Source: Anaeromyces robustus (Eukaryota > Neocallimastigomycota > Neocallimastigomycetes > Neocallimastigales > Neocallimastigaceae). From it: a stretch of 27,500 bases of DNA. Every line of letters begins with the position of its first letter. The stretch's first letter is position 1. Both the position numbers and the translations under genes were made by a program. The stretch is from contig MCFG01000124.1 in NCBI GenBank assembly GCA_002104895.1, positions 80,001 to 107,500 on the forward strand. Direction: 5' to 3'. Positions 10,154-24,072 of the stretch are shown here, piece after piece. The notes under the pieces are model-generated. The model saw only the letters and a program-made list of their open reading frames with translations. It searched no databases and had not been told where the DNA came from.

Positions 10154-11532
10154 TTTTCCAAATATTTAATTATTTTTTCTTTTATAGTTTTAGTTTTAGT
10201 TTTATTTTATCTTATAGTTTTATTAACAAAGTTTTTATATTTAATTCTATATAAATATATATATATATTATATATAATAAGTTATTTAGTATTATTATAT
10301 TTTATATTTTAAAAATATTATTTTATTTAAATATATTTTTTAATTAATTTTATTCTATATTATATTATATTATATTTTTTTTTATTTTCATAAAACAAAA
10401 TGAAACGTTTTAAAATTATGATTTTATAAATTAAAATGTAAATTTCTTTTTTTTTTTTTTTTTTCCATTGTAGCCATTTTAATTAATTCCACTTCCATTT
10501 ATTTTAAAAAAAAAATATTATGTATATATATAATATAATATAATATAATATAATATAAACTTACTTTTTTTTCTTTTAAATATAATAAAGGTATATTTTA
10601 GTCTATTAATAATATTCTATATAAATTATAGATTATATCAATCTATTTTTTTTTTTTTCAATAAGATTTCAATATATATATCATTAATTTAACAAACAAT
10701 ATTTAAATAAAACTTCAAAAAAAAGAAAAAAAAAGAAGTTATACAAAAAGTCTAAATAAAAGAAAAAAAAAATTTTTTTTTTGTATTTTTGAATTTTTAC
10801 TAATAATTTGTTATTAAAAAATTTTTACGGAATAATATATTAAATAATATATTATCCAATGTATTCATTTAATTAATTTTTAATATTAATAATATACTAA
10901 TGGATATATTAAATAAATAAAAAAAAAGATGATCTTGAAAAATAATTTATTTATATATAATATATTAAAAACGATATAATTTTTAATAACGAAAAATAAT
11001 AAATAATAATATTATAAATATAATTATAAATATTATTATAGGATAGGATAGATAAAAGCATGTTTTAACCATACAAAATAAAAATAAAAAATAAAAAATA
11101 AAAAAAAAGGAAATAAATAAAAAAAAATATATTAATACAAAATTCCAAATTTATATCATTTAACAATAATATATAAAAGGCTCCGAAAAGTCTATTTATA
11201 TATCTAATTTAAAAAAAAATTGAGAATAAGATATTTATATATATTTATATATATATGTGTGTATGCCATTAAGATTTATTAATATTATTATAATATACTA
11301 ATTAAAAGCATTAATTGTAGTAGTAAATAGTTAAGTAGTTAAGTAGTTAAATAGTAATTAATTAAGTATTATTTATTTATTATTTATTATTCAGTTTTTT
11401 CAAATGGCATTGATATAATGGATAACAAAAAATGGTTTTTTTTAATAGATAAAGCTTAATACATTATAATATTATTATATTATAATAAGTAATATTATAA
11501 TATATGATAAGATATAAAAAATAATTTTTTAA
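10154..11532. other. NFS1 upstream region and start of the A/T desert
   Basis: The NFS1 promoter should lie in the first few hundred bases; no specific element stands out. Contents are an ATAAT pentamer array (about 10527-10556), poly-T/poly-A runs and TA alternation. Scattered G/C, for example GGCTCCG near 11179-11185, forms no tRNA-like or coding structure I can support. Confidence 0.55.
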
Positions 11533-11558
11533 ATTTATTTATTTATTTATTTATATCT

Positions 11559-11613
<55 letters not shown>

Positions 11614-11614
11614 T
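11533..11614. repeat. (TTTA)n tetranucleotide array
   Basis: Two blocks of TTTA repeats, about 23 and 58 bases long, are separated by a short TATATCT interruption. No G is present. Confidence 0.9.
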
Positions 11615-12463
11615 TAATTAATGATTGTAACAACAACCAAAACAACAACAACAAATTAAATTAAATTAAAATTTAGTTTATCATTTACAAATAAAAATAA
11701 AACTAAAAAATTTAATTAATAAATTATTCCTATAATAAATTATTTTAAAAAAAACTATGTATTATGTATTCTTAGTAAGTTTTATTTTTTATTTTTATTA
11801 TTATTATTTAGTATTATTTACTTTGCCTTCATTTTATAAGAAAGTATTATTACTTTAATATTTAATTATTTATGTATTTATTACTGTATTTATAGTAGTA
11901 AAAAGAAAGAAAGGGAAAAAAAACTTTAATACTATTAAATTTAATGATTTTAGTAATATAATAATATATAATTATAATAATAATATAAAAAATAAAAAAG
12001 CATTTGATATGATATGATAATATTTGATAATAATATTTTTCTATTATCATAGGAATTAAATTAAAAATATGTTTTGTTGTTTTTTCCATTTTCTAAAAGA
12101 ATGAATAAATACAAATATAATAATAATAAATATAAATATGAATAAATATAATAATTATTAAATTAAAAAAAAAAAAAGGAAACAAATTTAATAAAATAAA
12201 ATAAAATATTTATTAACATATTGTTAAAATTAAAAAAAAAAGAAGGTTGATTTCATTTCATTTCATTTTATTATAAGAAAAGAATAATTATACAATTAAT
12301 AATATTATAATATTATATATTGTATATATAACATTAGTTATTAGTATTGTCTAGTATTTAAAATTACTCAATATTACTAATACTATCAATAATATTAACA
12401 ATAATATTAATAATACTAATTATATTACTTATTTATTATAGGTTAAACTGCTTATTAAGTAAG
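11615..12463. other. A/T spacer, no supported gene
   Basis: This stretch holds CAA repeats (about 11630-11655) and TAATA/ATATT runs. A 75-codon minus-strand frame at 11862-12089 is dominated by Ile, Tyr, Lys and Phe, as random A/T sequence would be, so I do not call it a gene. Confidence 0.5.
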
Positions 12464-12670
<207 letters not shown>

Positions 12671-14643
12671 AAAAGATAAAAAAACATGCTTTCTTTTCTT
12701 TCTTTGGAAGAAAATAATTTAATTAATTAATTAATTATTAAAAGTTCTTTTTTAAACTTTTTTATTTTTTTTTATTTTTTTTTAATTTTTTTCTGTTCAA
12801 ATTTTTAATTATAAAATCGTAAAAATTAACCAATCATATTTCATATTTTTACTTTAAATTTTAAAAATTAAAAAAAAACTTGAATTTTTGAAATTTTTAA
12901 TTAATTCCAAATGAAAAATAAAAAAAGAAAAAAAAAACTTATGATGTTTTTTAATATTATTATTAAAATTCCATTATTTTTTCTATTTTAATTTTCTTGG
13001 TAAAAGATTATTTATTTTATATTATTTTTGTATTATTTTTGTATTATTTTTAAAACTAAAAAGGTTAAACAGTATTTGTATTTGTGTATTAATAAATTTT
13101 TTAAAAATGGTTATATTAACAAATAATATTTTAAATTTTATTAAAAAAAAGACATAATACTAAAAAAATATTACACTGCCCTAACTCAATACTAATTCAC
13201 AATGCATTTTACAATTAGAATAAAATGAAAAATGAAAAAAAAAAAAAAAAAGGCATTATTTATATTCTTAATATATTAATTAAAATATAGCAAAATGTAT
13301 TTTTATTTATTTATTTAATAAAAAATAGTACAATAGTACAAATTGAAAAATAAAATAAAAAAAAAAACTCCCCAATTAAGTCTTAATTATTTTTAATTAT
13401 ACTTTTATATTATTCATATTACACTATAATTGTCGAAAAAAGAAAAATATGAAAAATATATCTTTATAAAACTTGAAATTATTTATAAATATCTATATAT
13501 ATTTACTTTTTTTTATATTATTCATTAATTAATAATATTATTATTAACATTTTTATACTGTTCTTGAATTGAATTGGTATGATTTTTTTTTATGGTTATT
13601 ATTATTATTTTTAAATTTATTTATTTTATTAACGATATGTAATCAATGTTATTGTTATTGTATTAACATTAATTATAATTAACAATATATTATTATGGAT
13701 TGATATCTTCAATAAATATTTATATATAAAAAAATATATATATATTTTTTATTAAAGTTTCAAAAATGAAAATTATTTATTTCTTATTTAAATTATTAGT
13801 ATTTAATGATAATTCAGGGTTATAATAACAATAATATTAATAATTAATTAATTAATTAATATTTATTAATAATTATTATTATTATTATTAAAAGGTTAGT
13901 ATTACTGATATATAATTAAAAGTTTAATTTATATATATAATAAAAAAGATTTTATAAATTTATAATCTTATTTTATTTCAAAAGAAAATGCATTTTATAT
14001 TATAGAAAGTTATATATAAATATTATATAATAGATGTATTATCTGATATAATTATTATAATGCTTTTGTATTAGTTTCTTTTCTTTATCTTCTTTTTTAG
14101 TTTTGATTGACTTATTATTTAATTATATAATTTAATAGTACAATTTTTTTTTAAAAAAAAAAAAAAAAAGATAAATAGTATTAATAATGAAAAATTCTTT
14201 AAAACAAAAATAATTAAACTTTTAAAATATAATTATATATAAATATAATATAATATGGAATATTTATATATTGTAACAAAACAATTTATATAAATTTATT
14301 TTTTAATTTTTATTATAGTTATAAATATTTAAAAACATTATGGTAAATTTTCTTTTTAAAAAATTATTATAGATATATACATATATAGTTTTTTTTTTTT
14401 TAAAATATAAGATAATCAGAATTATTTTTATTAGAAGAAAATATGGAACCATCCATAGAATAGAAACACATTATAACAATACTATAATATAAGATATAAC
14501 ATTTAAAACCTTTTTTTTTATATTGTTGAATATATTAAATCTTTTTTTTTTTTTTATTTTTTTTTTATTTTTTATTTTTAAAATATTTTTAAAATAATAA
14601 ATATAAATATTTTTCTCTCTTTTCATCATTATGTATTATGATA

Positions 14644-14645
<2 letters not shown>

Positions 14646-14683
<38 letters not shown>

Positions 14684-14684
14684 A
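14646..14684. repeat. T31A8 homopolymer block
   Basis: Thirty-one consecutive T are followed by eight A. It is among the longest homopolymers in the window, and such tracts usually exclude nucleosomes. Confidence 0.9.
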
Positions 14685-17600
14685 GCACATCATCATTACA
14701 TAATATAATTATAATAAACTAAATAAACTAAATGTATTCTATGAATTTTTTTTTTTTTTGCATAAAATAATAAAAATAATATTTATTAAATAGATTTAAT
14801 ATAAATATTATATAAAAATCAACGTAAACTTCAATTTATTAATAAGCATAATAAATAAAGTATTGAATATACTAACTTTTAATCATTAATTTTAATTTAT
14901 TTCCAATAATACGTAATTAATATAATAATTAATAAAACATTCCTATCCTTTTAATAATTATTTTTTCCCCTTATAATATGATAGTATTAATATTGTATAT
15001 AGAAAATCAATATAGCAAAATCATTTTATTATATAATATGAACTAAAAAAAAGAAAAAATTTCAAATTATAATTTTAAGAAAAAATTAAAATAGCTATAT
15101 TAATAAAAAAATAATAAAAAGATAATAAAATAATTAATAGATTATTATATTAATAATGAATATATATAACAAAAAAAATAAAAGGTTTGAATAAATAATT
15201 AAAAAATGAATCATTATTTTTTTTTCTTCTTCTTCTATTTAAAAACAAAAAATTAAAAATAAAAATAAAAATAAATATTTTATTAAACTAGCCATTTAAG
15301 AGTATAAAAAAAAAAAAAGCTTTTTTTTTTTTTTTTTTGAATTATCAAAAATATTATTATAAATGTTAAAAAAAAAAAAAAAATTATATTATTTAAACAA
15401 AAAAAAAAATGTTGACAATTTTAATGTCAAAAAAAAAAAAAAATTATGATGCTTTTAAATACTTTAAATGCATTTTTTTTTTTTTTTTTTTTCATTTTAT
15501 CAAATGGATGTTTTTCTTTTTTTTTTTTTTCTCTTTTTTTTTTTTTTTATTAATATATATATACATATATATAAATATGCCAATAATAGAGTTTATTTAT
15601 TTTTTTATTTTTTTTATAGTATATATATTAAAAATATACTTTTTTATGTTATTGATTTTTTTTTTTTTTTTGTTATTTTTGCATTAATTAATAAAATAAA
15701 ATAAATTAAAAAATAAAAAAAATTCAATTTTCTTTTTATTATATTTACATTTTTCATTTTTCATTTTTCAATTTTAGTTTATTTTATTTAATTTTATTTA
15801 TAAATAATTGAACAAATAAGTTGATTAAGTGATATTTTTATTTATTATAATTTATTAGATATTATTTATTATTTATTTATTTATGTATTTTTTTTAAAAA
15901 AATGACTTTTTTTTTTATTTTATTTTCTTATATGATATTTTTAACATAAACTCTAAAAAATTATTATATTTTAAGATTACTAGGTATGATAAAAAAAAAA
16001 TTTTTTTTTCTCAATAAATTGGATTATAGGATTTTAATTTAACACACTTTTTTTTTTTTTTTTTTTTCATCTATATCCATAATATAAAACTTTTTTTTTT
16101 AATAATAATATTAATAAATAATAATAAATATTAATAAATATTCATACTTTTTTTTAATAAAAATAAAAATATATTTATTATTTATTAATTAAAAAAATAA
16201 AAAATAAAAAAATATATATATTTTTAATATTTTTTAATTTTTTTTTAATTATTTTATAATAGTTTAAATAATTGAATTATTTATAAATATTAATAAATAG
16301 ATTCTTTTTTTTTTTTTTAAACTTTATGATAATATTATAATGTTAATTACAATTTATAAAATGTTTTTTTTTGTTATTATTATTATTATTATTATTTTTC
16401 TTTCTTTTTGATTAAATATAGTACGCCACGCCAATTATGAAATCATTACTTTTTTTTTATTATTATTTTATTTTATTTTATTTTATTTTATTTCATTCAA
16501 ATTTTATTTATTGTTTTTTTTTTTTTTTATCATTAATTTATGATAAATTTTAAATATCTTAATATGTATATAATTATAAACATCCGTTTTTTTTTTCTTT
16601 CTTTTTTTTTTATAGAAAAGGAATAAAATATAAAATGGTAAGAAATGATTAATAATAAAAATAAAAAATTTAAAGTTTAAAAAATTATAACCAAGTTTAT
16701 AAATTTTAAAATAAAAAATAAATAAAATAATCAAAATCATATAATATAATATAATTATATAATATGATTTTATTATTTAAAAAATATAATTATTAAAAAA
16801 AGAATATATTAATATCATCATTCATCATTTATCATTGAACATTTTTTTTAAAAAAAAAAATTATGATATTAATAATTATAAATAAAATTATATTTATAGA
16901 TATTGATTCATCTTATTATTTTTAATATTTATAAATAAACTTTTTTTATTTTAAACTTTTTTTTTTTTTTTTTATAAAAAAAAAAAAATTATCATATTAT
17001 GATAATTATTTAATTCTGTCAAAAAAATTTTTCCAAAAATCCCAAGAATATTATAAAAATTAGATTTGAAATATTTTTCTGTATTTTTTTTTTTTTTTTT
17101 AAAATTTCCTTAATATCATTTATATGTTAATATTATAACAATTCTTTATTTTTTTTTTTTTTAAAAAAAATTGCATGTTTTTTTTATGCATTAACTTTTT
17201 TTTTCTTTAAAAAAAAAATAAAATAAATATGATTAATTAAAATATAAAAATATAAAAAATATATAAATAATAATAATAATAAAAAGTGTTATAAAATAAG
17301 CTAAATAATTAATAATTTAATAAATCTTTATATTTTTTAAATATGAAAAAGTCTAGATTTATTTAATTAAAAAAAAAAAAAATTTTTTTTTTTAATACTA
17401 ATTTTAATTAGTATCTTTTTTTTTTAAACTATAAATTATTGTTATTATTACATTGAAAATTAAAAATTGAAAAAAAGAATTATATTTATGTATTTATGTA
17501 AAATATATATATATAAAAAAGATTAATTATAGAAATATCATCTTAAATAAAATTATTATTTTATTTTATATATATCATATTATATAATTAGTAATTTATA

Positions 17601-18880
17601 TAATGTATCAAAATATATATTATATATGAATTAATAATTATAGTATCAAAAAAAGATATAGACAATATTATATAATAGTTTTATTTTAATATTTTTTTTT
17701 TTAAAAAATAGATATATATATATATTATTTTTATTTTATTTTTATTTTATTTTTTCATTTAATTCTTTTTATAATTATTAACATTTCTTAAACATTATTT
17801 TTAAATACCAATAAATAATAAGAATAATAATAATAATAATTTATATATAAAAAAATTTATATATGATTTAATAAAATATTTAAGATTCTTTAAAAACTCA
17901 AATTTTTTAAATTTCCGTATATAAAAATTATTGATTAATTATTCATCCTTTTTTTTTTATTTGTAAAATAGTCCATAATATTGATATATAATAAAAATAT
18001 AATGAAAATATTAATATGTTAATGTTATATATTAATTGTTAATAATATTAATTATTTTTTTTTTTTTTTTTTAAAAAAAAAAATGAAATTTTATATTATT
18101 AGATTTCTATTTCAAATTTATATTCTAATAATTAATCAATGATGGTTATTTTACATTTAATTATTATTATTAATAAAAAACAATATTTTTTGGTATACAA
18201 ATTAAAAAAGAAATTCTTGAACTAGGATAAAAACTAAGTGTTTTTTATTATTATTATTATTATTAATAAAAGTCTCTTTTTTTTAAAAAAAAAAAAATTG
18301 GCATTAACAACAGGATATTAAAAAAAATATAATTATAAGAAAAAAAAAAAAAAAAAACAAAGAAGATTTTTAAAGTATTAAATATTAACATAATTATTTA
18401 TATAAAGTATCTTTTTTTTATTAATATTAACAATACATAAATATTATTATTATTATTGCATATAAATGTCATTTTTATTTTAGATACATAAAATTTAATT
18501 TATAAAAGTATTTATTAACGTATTATTTTTTTTTTTAAAAAAAAAATTAATTAAAATAAATTCCAAATAGTTTTTTTTTTTATTTTAGTATGATTAAAGT
18601 TTCAATTAAAAACTTTGAAATATTTTTTTTGTTAAAAAAAAAAAAAAAAAAAAAGTTTTCTTTTTTTCATTTTAATATATGATATAATAGGTATTAAATT
18701 CAATTTATAATTAAGATAAATTCAATTTATAAAAAAAAAAAAAAATAGTTTAATTTATTATTTAAATAAAAAATGTTTATGTATTATATTTTCCTTTATT
18801 TTTTATTTTTATATTTTTGAATTTTTTGAATTTTTTGAAATATATTTATTATATTTATTATATATTATTTACTAATTGAA

Positions 18881-18924
18881 ATGATAATAATATGATAATA
18901 ATATGATAATAGTATGATAATAAT
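18881..18924. repeat. 11-bp tandem repeat ATGATAATAAT x4
   Basis: Copies start at 18881, 18892, 18903 and 18914; the third carries one substitution. Confidence 0.85.
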
Positions 18925-19219
18925 AGTTACAAGTATTATTTATAAATCATAAGAAAAAAAATTATATTTATTATTATTATTAATGGAATTAAAAAAAAAA
19001 AGACAAATGACATAATTCTTCTACGATTAAACAATGACTATATAATAGTTTATTATATATAAGATTATTCCTAATAACCTCTTTTTTTTTTTTTTTTTAT
19101 ATGATCATCTTTATTTTTTTATTTTATTTAATTTTTTTAAATAAATAAAAATAATGATAAAAAAAAAAATTTTTTTTCTCTCCCTTTTAAAATATTTAAA
19201 GTTTATAAAATTTATACTT

Positions 19220-19345
19220 TAATTATTAACGTTATAATTAATAAATAATAAATAAAAAAAATTTTTTTTTTTTAATTATAGGTAATATAATCTTTTTATT
19301 TTATTTTTTTATTTTATTATTTATTAATTATAACGTTTATAATTA
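19220..19345. repeat. Inverted repeat with about 36-bp arms
   Basis: The left arm at about 19220-19256 contains AACGTTATAATTAATAAATA. The right arm at about 19309-19345 is its reverse complement over roughly 36 bases, with one substitution and one single-base indel. The 52-base spacer includes an A8T12 block and AATTATAGG. Arms of this length and fidelity, sharing the rare AACGTT core, exceed what A/T bias readily gives. It could be a cruciform or hairpin locus or a tiny inverted-repeat element remnant; no target-site duplication could be fixed. Confidence 0.75.
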
Positions 19346-22093
19346 ATCTTTTTTTTTTATTTTATTTTTTTTTTATATATAATAACATATAATTAAAAGA
19401 GTTAAAATTTTAATTATTAAAAATATTAAAATTAAAATAAATAATTGAGTTTAAAATAAATTATTATTAATAACAATTGCTATAATTGCTTTTTCATTTA
19501 AAATCAAATCAAAATAAAACAAAATAAAATAAAGGAATAAATTTTACAAATCTAATAATAATAATTATAATTAATAATAATAATTATAATTAAATATTAT
19601 CCTCTATTTAATTTAATGTAAAAAATATTATCATTTTCTAATGAGTGGTAATCATTCCTATTATAATTTTTTTATTAGTTTATGCCATATTAGAATATTA
19701 GAATTGTTTTTTTTTTCATTTAAATTTCAATATTATACAATAATATCATAATTATTATTATTACTATTATTATTAAAATATCTACTATTATTGTTATTAT
19801 CTATCTATAATAAAAATAATATTCCTTATAATAGTAAAAAATATTACTATTGTAGAGTATAATTCCTTTATAATTATCATACATTCTATTTCTATTTCAT
19901 TTCTATTTTATATTTATTGTTTTATGAAAAAACCATTCCTTTTAATATATTTATTATTATTATTTATTTAATATTATTATAATTATTATTTATTTATTTA
20001 TTTATTATTATTATTTATTTATTTATTTATATATTTATATATTTATTTATTTATTTATTTATTTAATTTTTCAAATTCTTTTTAATATATATAATATTTT
20101 TTTTAATTAAATATACATATATTAAATTAAGGTTAATAATTATATATAATATACTTTAATATATAAAAATATATTAAAAATATCAAAAAATCTTTTATCA
20201 AAAAATAGATGAAAATATTGAATATTAAAATATATAAAATATTATTGAAATATTATTGAAATAAAAAATAAAAAAACTTTATCTTTTTATACTTTATATT
20301 AAAAGGAAAAAAAAAAAGTTGGTTTTTTTTTTTATAATATAAAACTTTAACTTTAATTTAATTTAAAAGTTTAAATATTATTAAATTTGTATTTTTTTTA
20401 ATTTATTATTATTTTATTATTAATTTTGTATTTTATTATTATTTATTATTATATATATATTGAAATCAATTTGTATATATATCATAGGTTAATACTTCAA
20501 AAATCTTCATATTATTGGTTAAAATTATTTGACTTGAATAATTTGACAAATAATATAAATATAAATAAATATGTAATAATATATTATTATTTTAAAATAT
20601 ATAGTAAGGATTATAATTATAATATATTATCATTAAATAACAAATATAATTATTAAATTATTTTTAACATTAATATATATAATATATAAAATAATATATT
20701 AATAGTGTAATGAACCATCATTTTTTTTATAGGTTATTAAAAATGTTACATTTTATCATATATTATTAATTTAATAATAATATATATTATAAATTAAAAA
20801 ATGTATTTAAATGTTTCTAATTAATAATTAAAGTTTTTCAAAAGAACCTATTTTGAATTTTATCCTTAAAAAGTAATTAATATATAAAATGTAATACAAT
20901 ATATTAAATTATTGTTTTATATTTAATTATATTTATATTATTAATATTAAATATTATTAAATATTTATATATTATTATATATTTATATATTTATTTATTT
21001 ATTTATTATATATTTATATATTTATTATATTTATTATATTTATTATATTTATTATCCTAAAATTGAAAAAAAAAAAGCTTCCAAATAAAATAAAAATGAA
21101 ATATTTAAAATATTTAAAAATATTTTTGATATAATAGATATCATATAATTAAAATAAAAAAAAAAACCAATAAATTTTTTTAATTATTAAAATTACCTTG
21201 TTTTAACTTAATGATTTATGTTTACTTTTTCTTTTCTTTTTTTTTTTTTTTTGTTCATATGATTATTTAGAAATAGATAATAAGAAATAAATAATAATAA
21301 AAAGTAAAAAGTATATTACAAATGTATTTTCCCTTTTATTTGTTAAATATATATAAATTTATATATATTTAATAACAAAGAAAAGAAAAGAAAAGAAAAA
21401 TAATACTTGTTTATTTATTTATTCATTAATTATTTAACATTAATAGGTATTATTATAACTCAATTGTTTTCTTCTTTTAAAAAAAAAACAAAACAAAATT
21501 AACTTTAAAAATTCCAAGAAATAAAAATGAGGAGACCTTTTAAAATTAGAAAAATAGAATTAAAAAATTACTCTTTTCTTATTTTTTTTTAAAAAAGTGT
21601 TTTATTGTTGTTTCATTTTATTTATGAGTTCATTAAAAGAATAAATTTCCTTTTTTATCAAAGTAATAATAATGAATAATTTTATTTTATTATAATAATA
21701 AATAAGGAATAATAAATAATAAATGAATAATAATTATTGTTAATACTGCCAATAAGTTTTTTTTTTTTTTTTTTCATTTTTAGTAATTTTTTTTTATGTT
21801 ATTTACTGTTAAAATTAAAAAATTTGAAAAGGAATCACTTTTTCTAAGGGATGAGGCAAAAAATGACCGCTTAAAAAAAAAAGGAAACAAATAAAAACAA
21901 CTAAAACATCAAATTTTGTTTAAAAAAAAAATTTTTTTTTTCTTTTTAGTTATTTATTTTTTTTTAAAAAAAAAAAAAAAAAAAAAACAATTGAATAAAT
22001 ATAAAAAAAATACCAAATATAGTAATAATTAATATTTTACAATAAACAAATAAACAAATAAAATGAATAAGAAAAAGAAATGAAACGAAACCT
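19346..22093. other. Gene-free A/T desert, middle
   Basis: Contents are a TTTA-rich tract (about 19987-20065), a 9-bp TTTATTATA array (about 21020-21056), two copies of an AATAATAATTATAATT unit (about 19550-19593), and poly-A/poly-T runs including A22 near 21967-21988. A 76-codon plus frame at 20426-20656 follows a CATAGG acceptor-like string but has no recognisable domain, and its Ile/Tyr/Asn composition fits chance. Confidence 0.5.
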
Positions 22094-22250
22094 TTTATTA
22101 TTTATTATTTATTATTTATTATTTATTATTTATTATTTATTATTTATTTATTTATTTACTTATTAATTTATTATTTATTATTTATTATTTATTATTTATT
22201 ATTTATTATTTATTTATTTATTTACTTATTAATTTATTATTTATTATTGA
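22094..22250. repeat. 66-bp higher-order repeat built of TTTATTA heptamers
   Basis: Heptamer TTTATTA arrays are punctuated by TTTACTTATTAATTTA, present exactly at 22155-22170 and 22221-22236. That gives a 66-bp higher-order period, indicating duplication of a composite block. Confidence 0.85.
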
Positions 22251-22293
<43 letters not shown>

Positions 22294-22983
22294 ATTATTA
22301 TTATTATTATTATTATTTATTATTTATTGTTTATTTACTTGTTTAGAAATATAACATAGTAATATATAATAAAATATAATAGAATATAATAAAATAAATA
22401 TATAGAATAATGTGACCATATAATAATAGTATTATCACATTAATGGCTTAAGATAATCATAAGTATCGTTACTGAGTTTAAAAAAGGTTTTTCTTTAATA
22501 CCTTTTTTTTTTTATAATATTAAAAAAGTTCATTAATTCACACATGAAGTATTATCCTAAAATTAACAAGATTATTTTTTAAAAATTTATATGTCCTTAT
22601 TATATATTTATTTATAAATGGTTATAATTATTATTATAATTAATGTTACTAATGTTATTATTATTGAAAACCATTTCATTTCATTTTTCGTTTTATTTTT
22701 TTAAAATTTTAATTTCTATGATTTCGATTATTTTATAAATTATTTAGTTATTTTATAATTATTTTATTATTCTATAATTATTTATTTTATTTTATTTTAA
22801 AATTATTTTTGTGTAACTTTTAAAATTTTAATTATGAAATTTTAAAATTTTATATTAAAAAATTTTTAATATATTATTCAATATATTGTTAGATAACTTA
22901 ATATGGTAAGTTACACCTTGAATATTTTTATAATTAAATTAAATTAATTAATTAATTAATTAATTAATTAATTTAATAGTTTA
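22251..22983. other. Spacer between opposite-polarity tetranucleotide arrays
   Basis: TTA triplet runs (about 22255-22325) are followed by about 600 bases of somewhat higher complexity and an ATTA array (22943-22972). The plus strand is dominated by TTTA arrays to the left and by TAAA arrays to the right. No gene was seen. Confidence 0.55.
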
Positions 22984-23230
22984 ATAAATAAATAGAAATA
23001 AATAAATAAATAGATAAATAAATAAATAATAGTGAATAAATAAATAAATAAATATATATAAATAAATAAATAAATATATATATAAATATATATATAAATA
23101 TATAAATAAATAAATAACTAAATAACTAAATAAATAAAAGAATTAATATATAAATAAATAAATAACTAAATAAATAAATAAATAAATAAATAAATATAGA
23201 AATAAATAAATAAATAAATAAATACATAAA
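22984..23230. repeat. (TAAA)n-rich array with interruptions
   Basis: TAAA tetramers are interspersed with TATA, TAGA and ACTAAA variants over about 247 bases. It is the same tetramer as the 12.5 kb array but with opposite strand polarity. Confidence 0.85.
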
Positions 23231-23813
23231 TTATACAAAAATGAAATTATAAAATATATTTTTATGTAGATGTAAAATTTTGTAAATTTTGTAAATTATC
23301 TTTTTATATCTTGGTATGCAAAAGATTATGTAAAAAAAAAAAAAAAAAAAAAAAAAAACAATATTTAATAAGAAAAATAAAAAAAAAATAATTACCATAA
23401 AAATAAATTTATATTAATGATAAATTATGCTTTTTATTTGTTATCTATTATACAGAAATACAGAAAGTAATTATCTTGTCAAATTAACCTATGGTAATGC
23501 TTATCTTTACCATGTACTAAATAAATTAATTTAATTCTAATTTTTTTTTATTTTACAATAAAAATCATAGACATTGTAATTTTATAAAAACTATCTATAA
23601 AATGTATAACAATAAAGAAACGTAAAAAAAAAGATAAAAGTGTCTGTTATGATTTAAATAAAAAAAAAAGTAATAAAATACTATGAATTATTATTTTAAA
23701 TAAAAAAGAATATATTTTATTAGGTTGAAATAAAGAAAAGAACATGACTATTATTGAAAAAGGTTAAGATTTTTTATACTAAAAATAACTATTATATAAT
23801 AGGCATTCTTATG
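23231..23813. other. Spacer with higher-complexity island, no gene
   Basis: A poly-A run (about 23332-23358) is followed by about 200 bases with more mixed composition, including a 7-bp hairpin (ATGGTAA at 23491-23497 and TTACCAT at 23507-23513, nine-base loop). No open frame, tRNA fold or conserved block could be supported. Confidence 0.45.
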
Positions 23814-23814
23814 A

Positions 23815-23854
<40 letters not shown>

Positions 23855-23917
23855 AGTAAATAAATAAATAAATAATACTGAATAAATAATAGTAAATAAA
23901 TGAATAAATAAATAATA
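23814..23917. repeat. (TAAA)n array with TAATAGTAAA interruptions
   Basis: Eleven or more perfect TAAA units are followed by shorter runs separated by TAATAGT, TAATACTG and TGAA. The polarity matches the 22984-23230 array. Confidence 0.85.
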
Positions 23918-24007
23918 TATAGATAATACATTTATATATTTATAATCTAATTATTCATGATAATAAGAATCATGGCATAATTATTGGGTTTTAACTATAG
24001 GTTAAAA

Positions 24008-24043
24008 TACATAGCCATAATTAAATGATTTACATAGCCATAA
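24008..24043. repeat. 13-bp direct repeat TACATAGCCATAA
   Basis: Exact copies lie at 24008-24020 and 24031-24043. The GCC core is rare here, so the repeat is unlikely to be simple A/T coincidence. No function is known. Confidence 0.8.
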
Positions 24044-24072
24044 AGATTAATTAAATCGTTTAATAATTAGAT

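Noticed and set aside
11862-12089. 75-codon minus frame beginning MEKTTKHIFNLI
   Set aside because: Ile/Tyr/Lys/Phe composition matches random A/T sequence, with no conserved block and no base-content rise.
15409-15704. Two overlapping plus frames rich in Phe
   Set aside because: They are translations of poly-T runs; composition alone explains them.
16504-16740. 78-codon minus frame rich in Lys, Ile and Phe
   Set aside because: It is built from A/T runs with no domain and no base-content rise.
20426-20656. 76-codon plus frame after an acceptor-like CATAGG
   Set aside because: It was considered as an exon or decayed gene because of HRLILQKSSYYWLKLFDLN, but no family was recognised and no partner exon was found.
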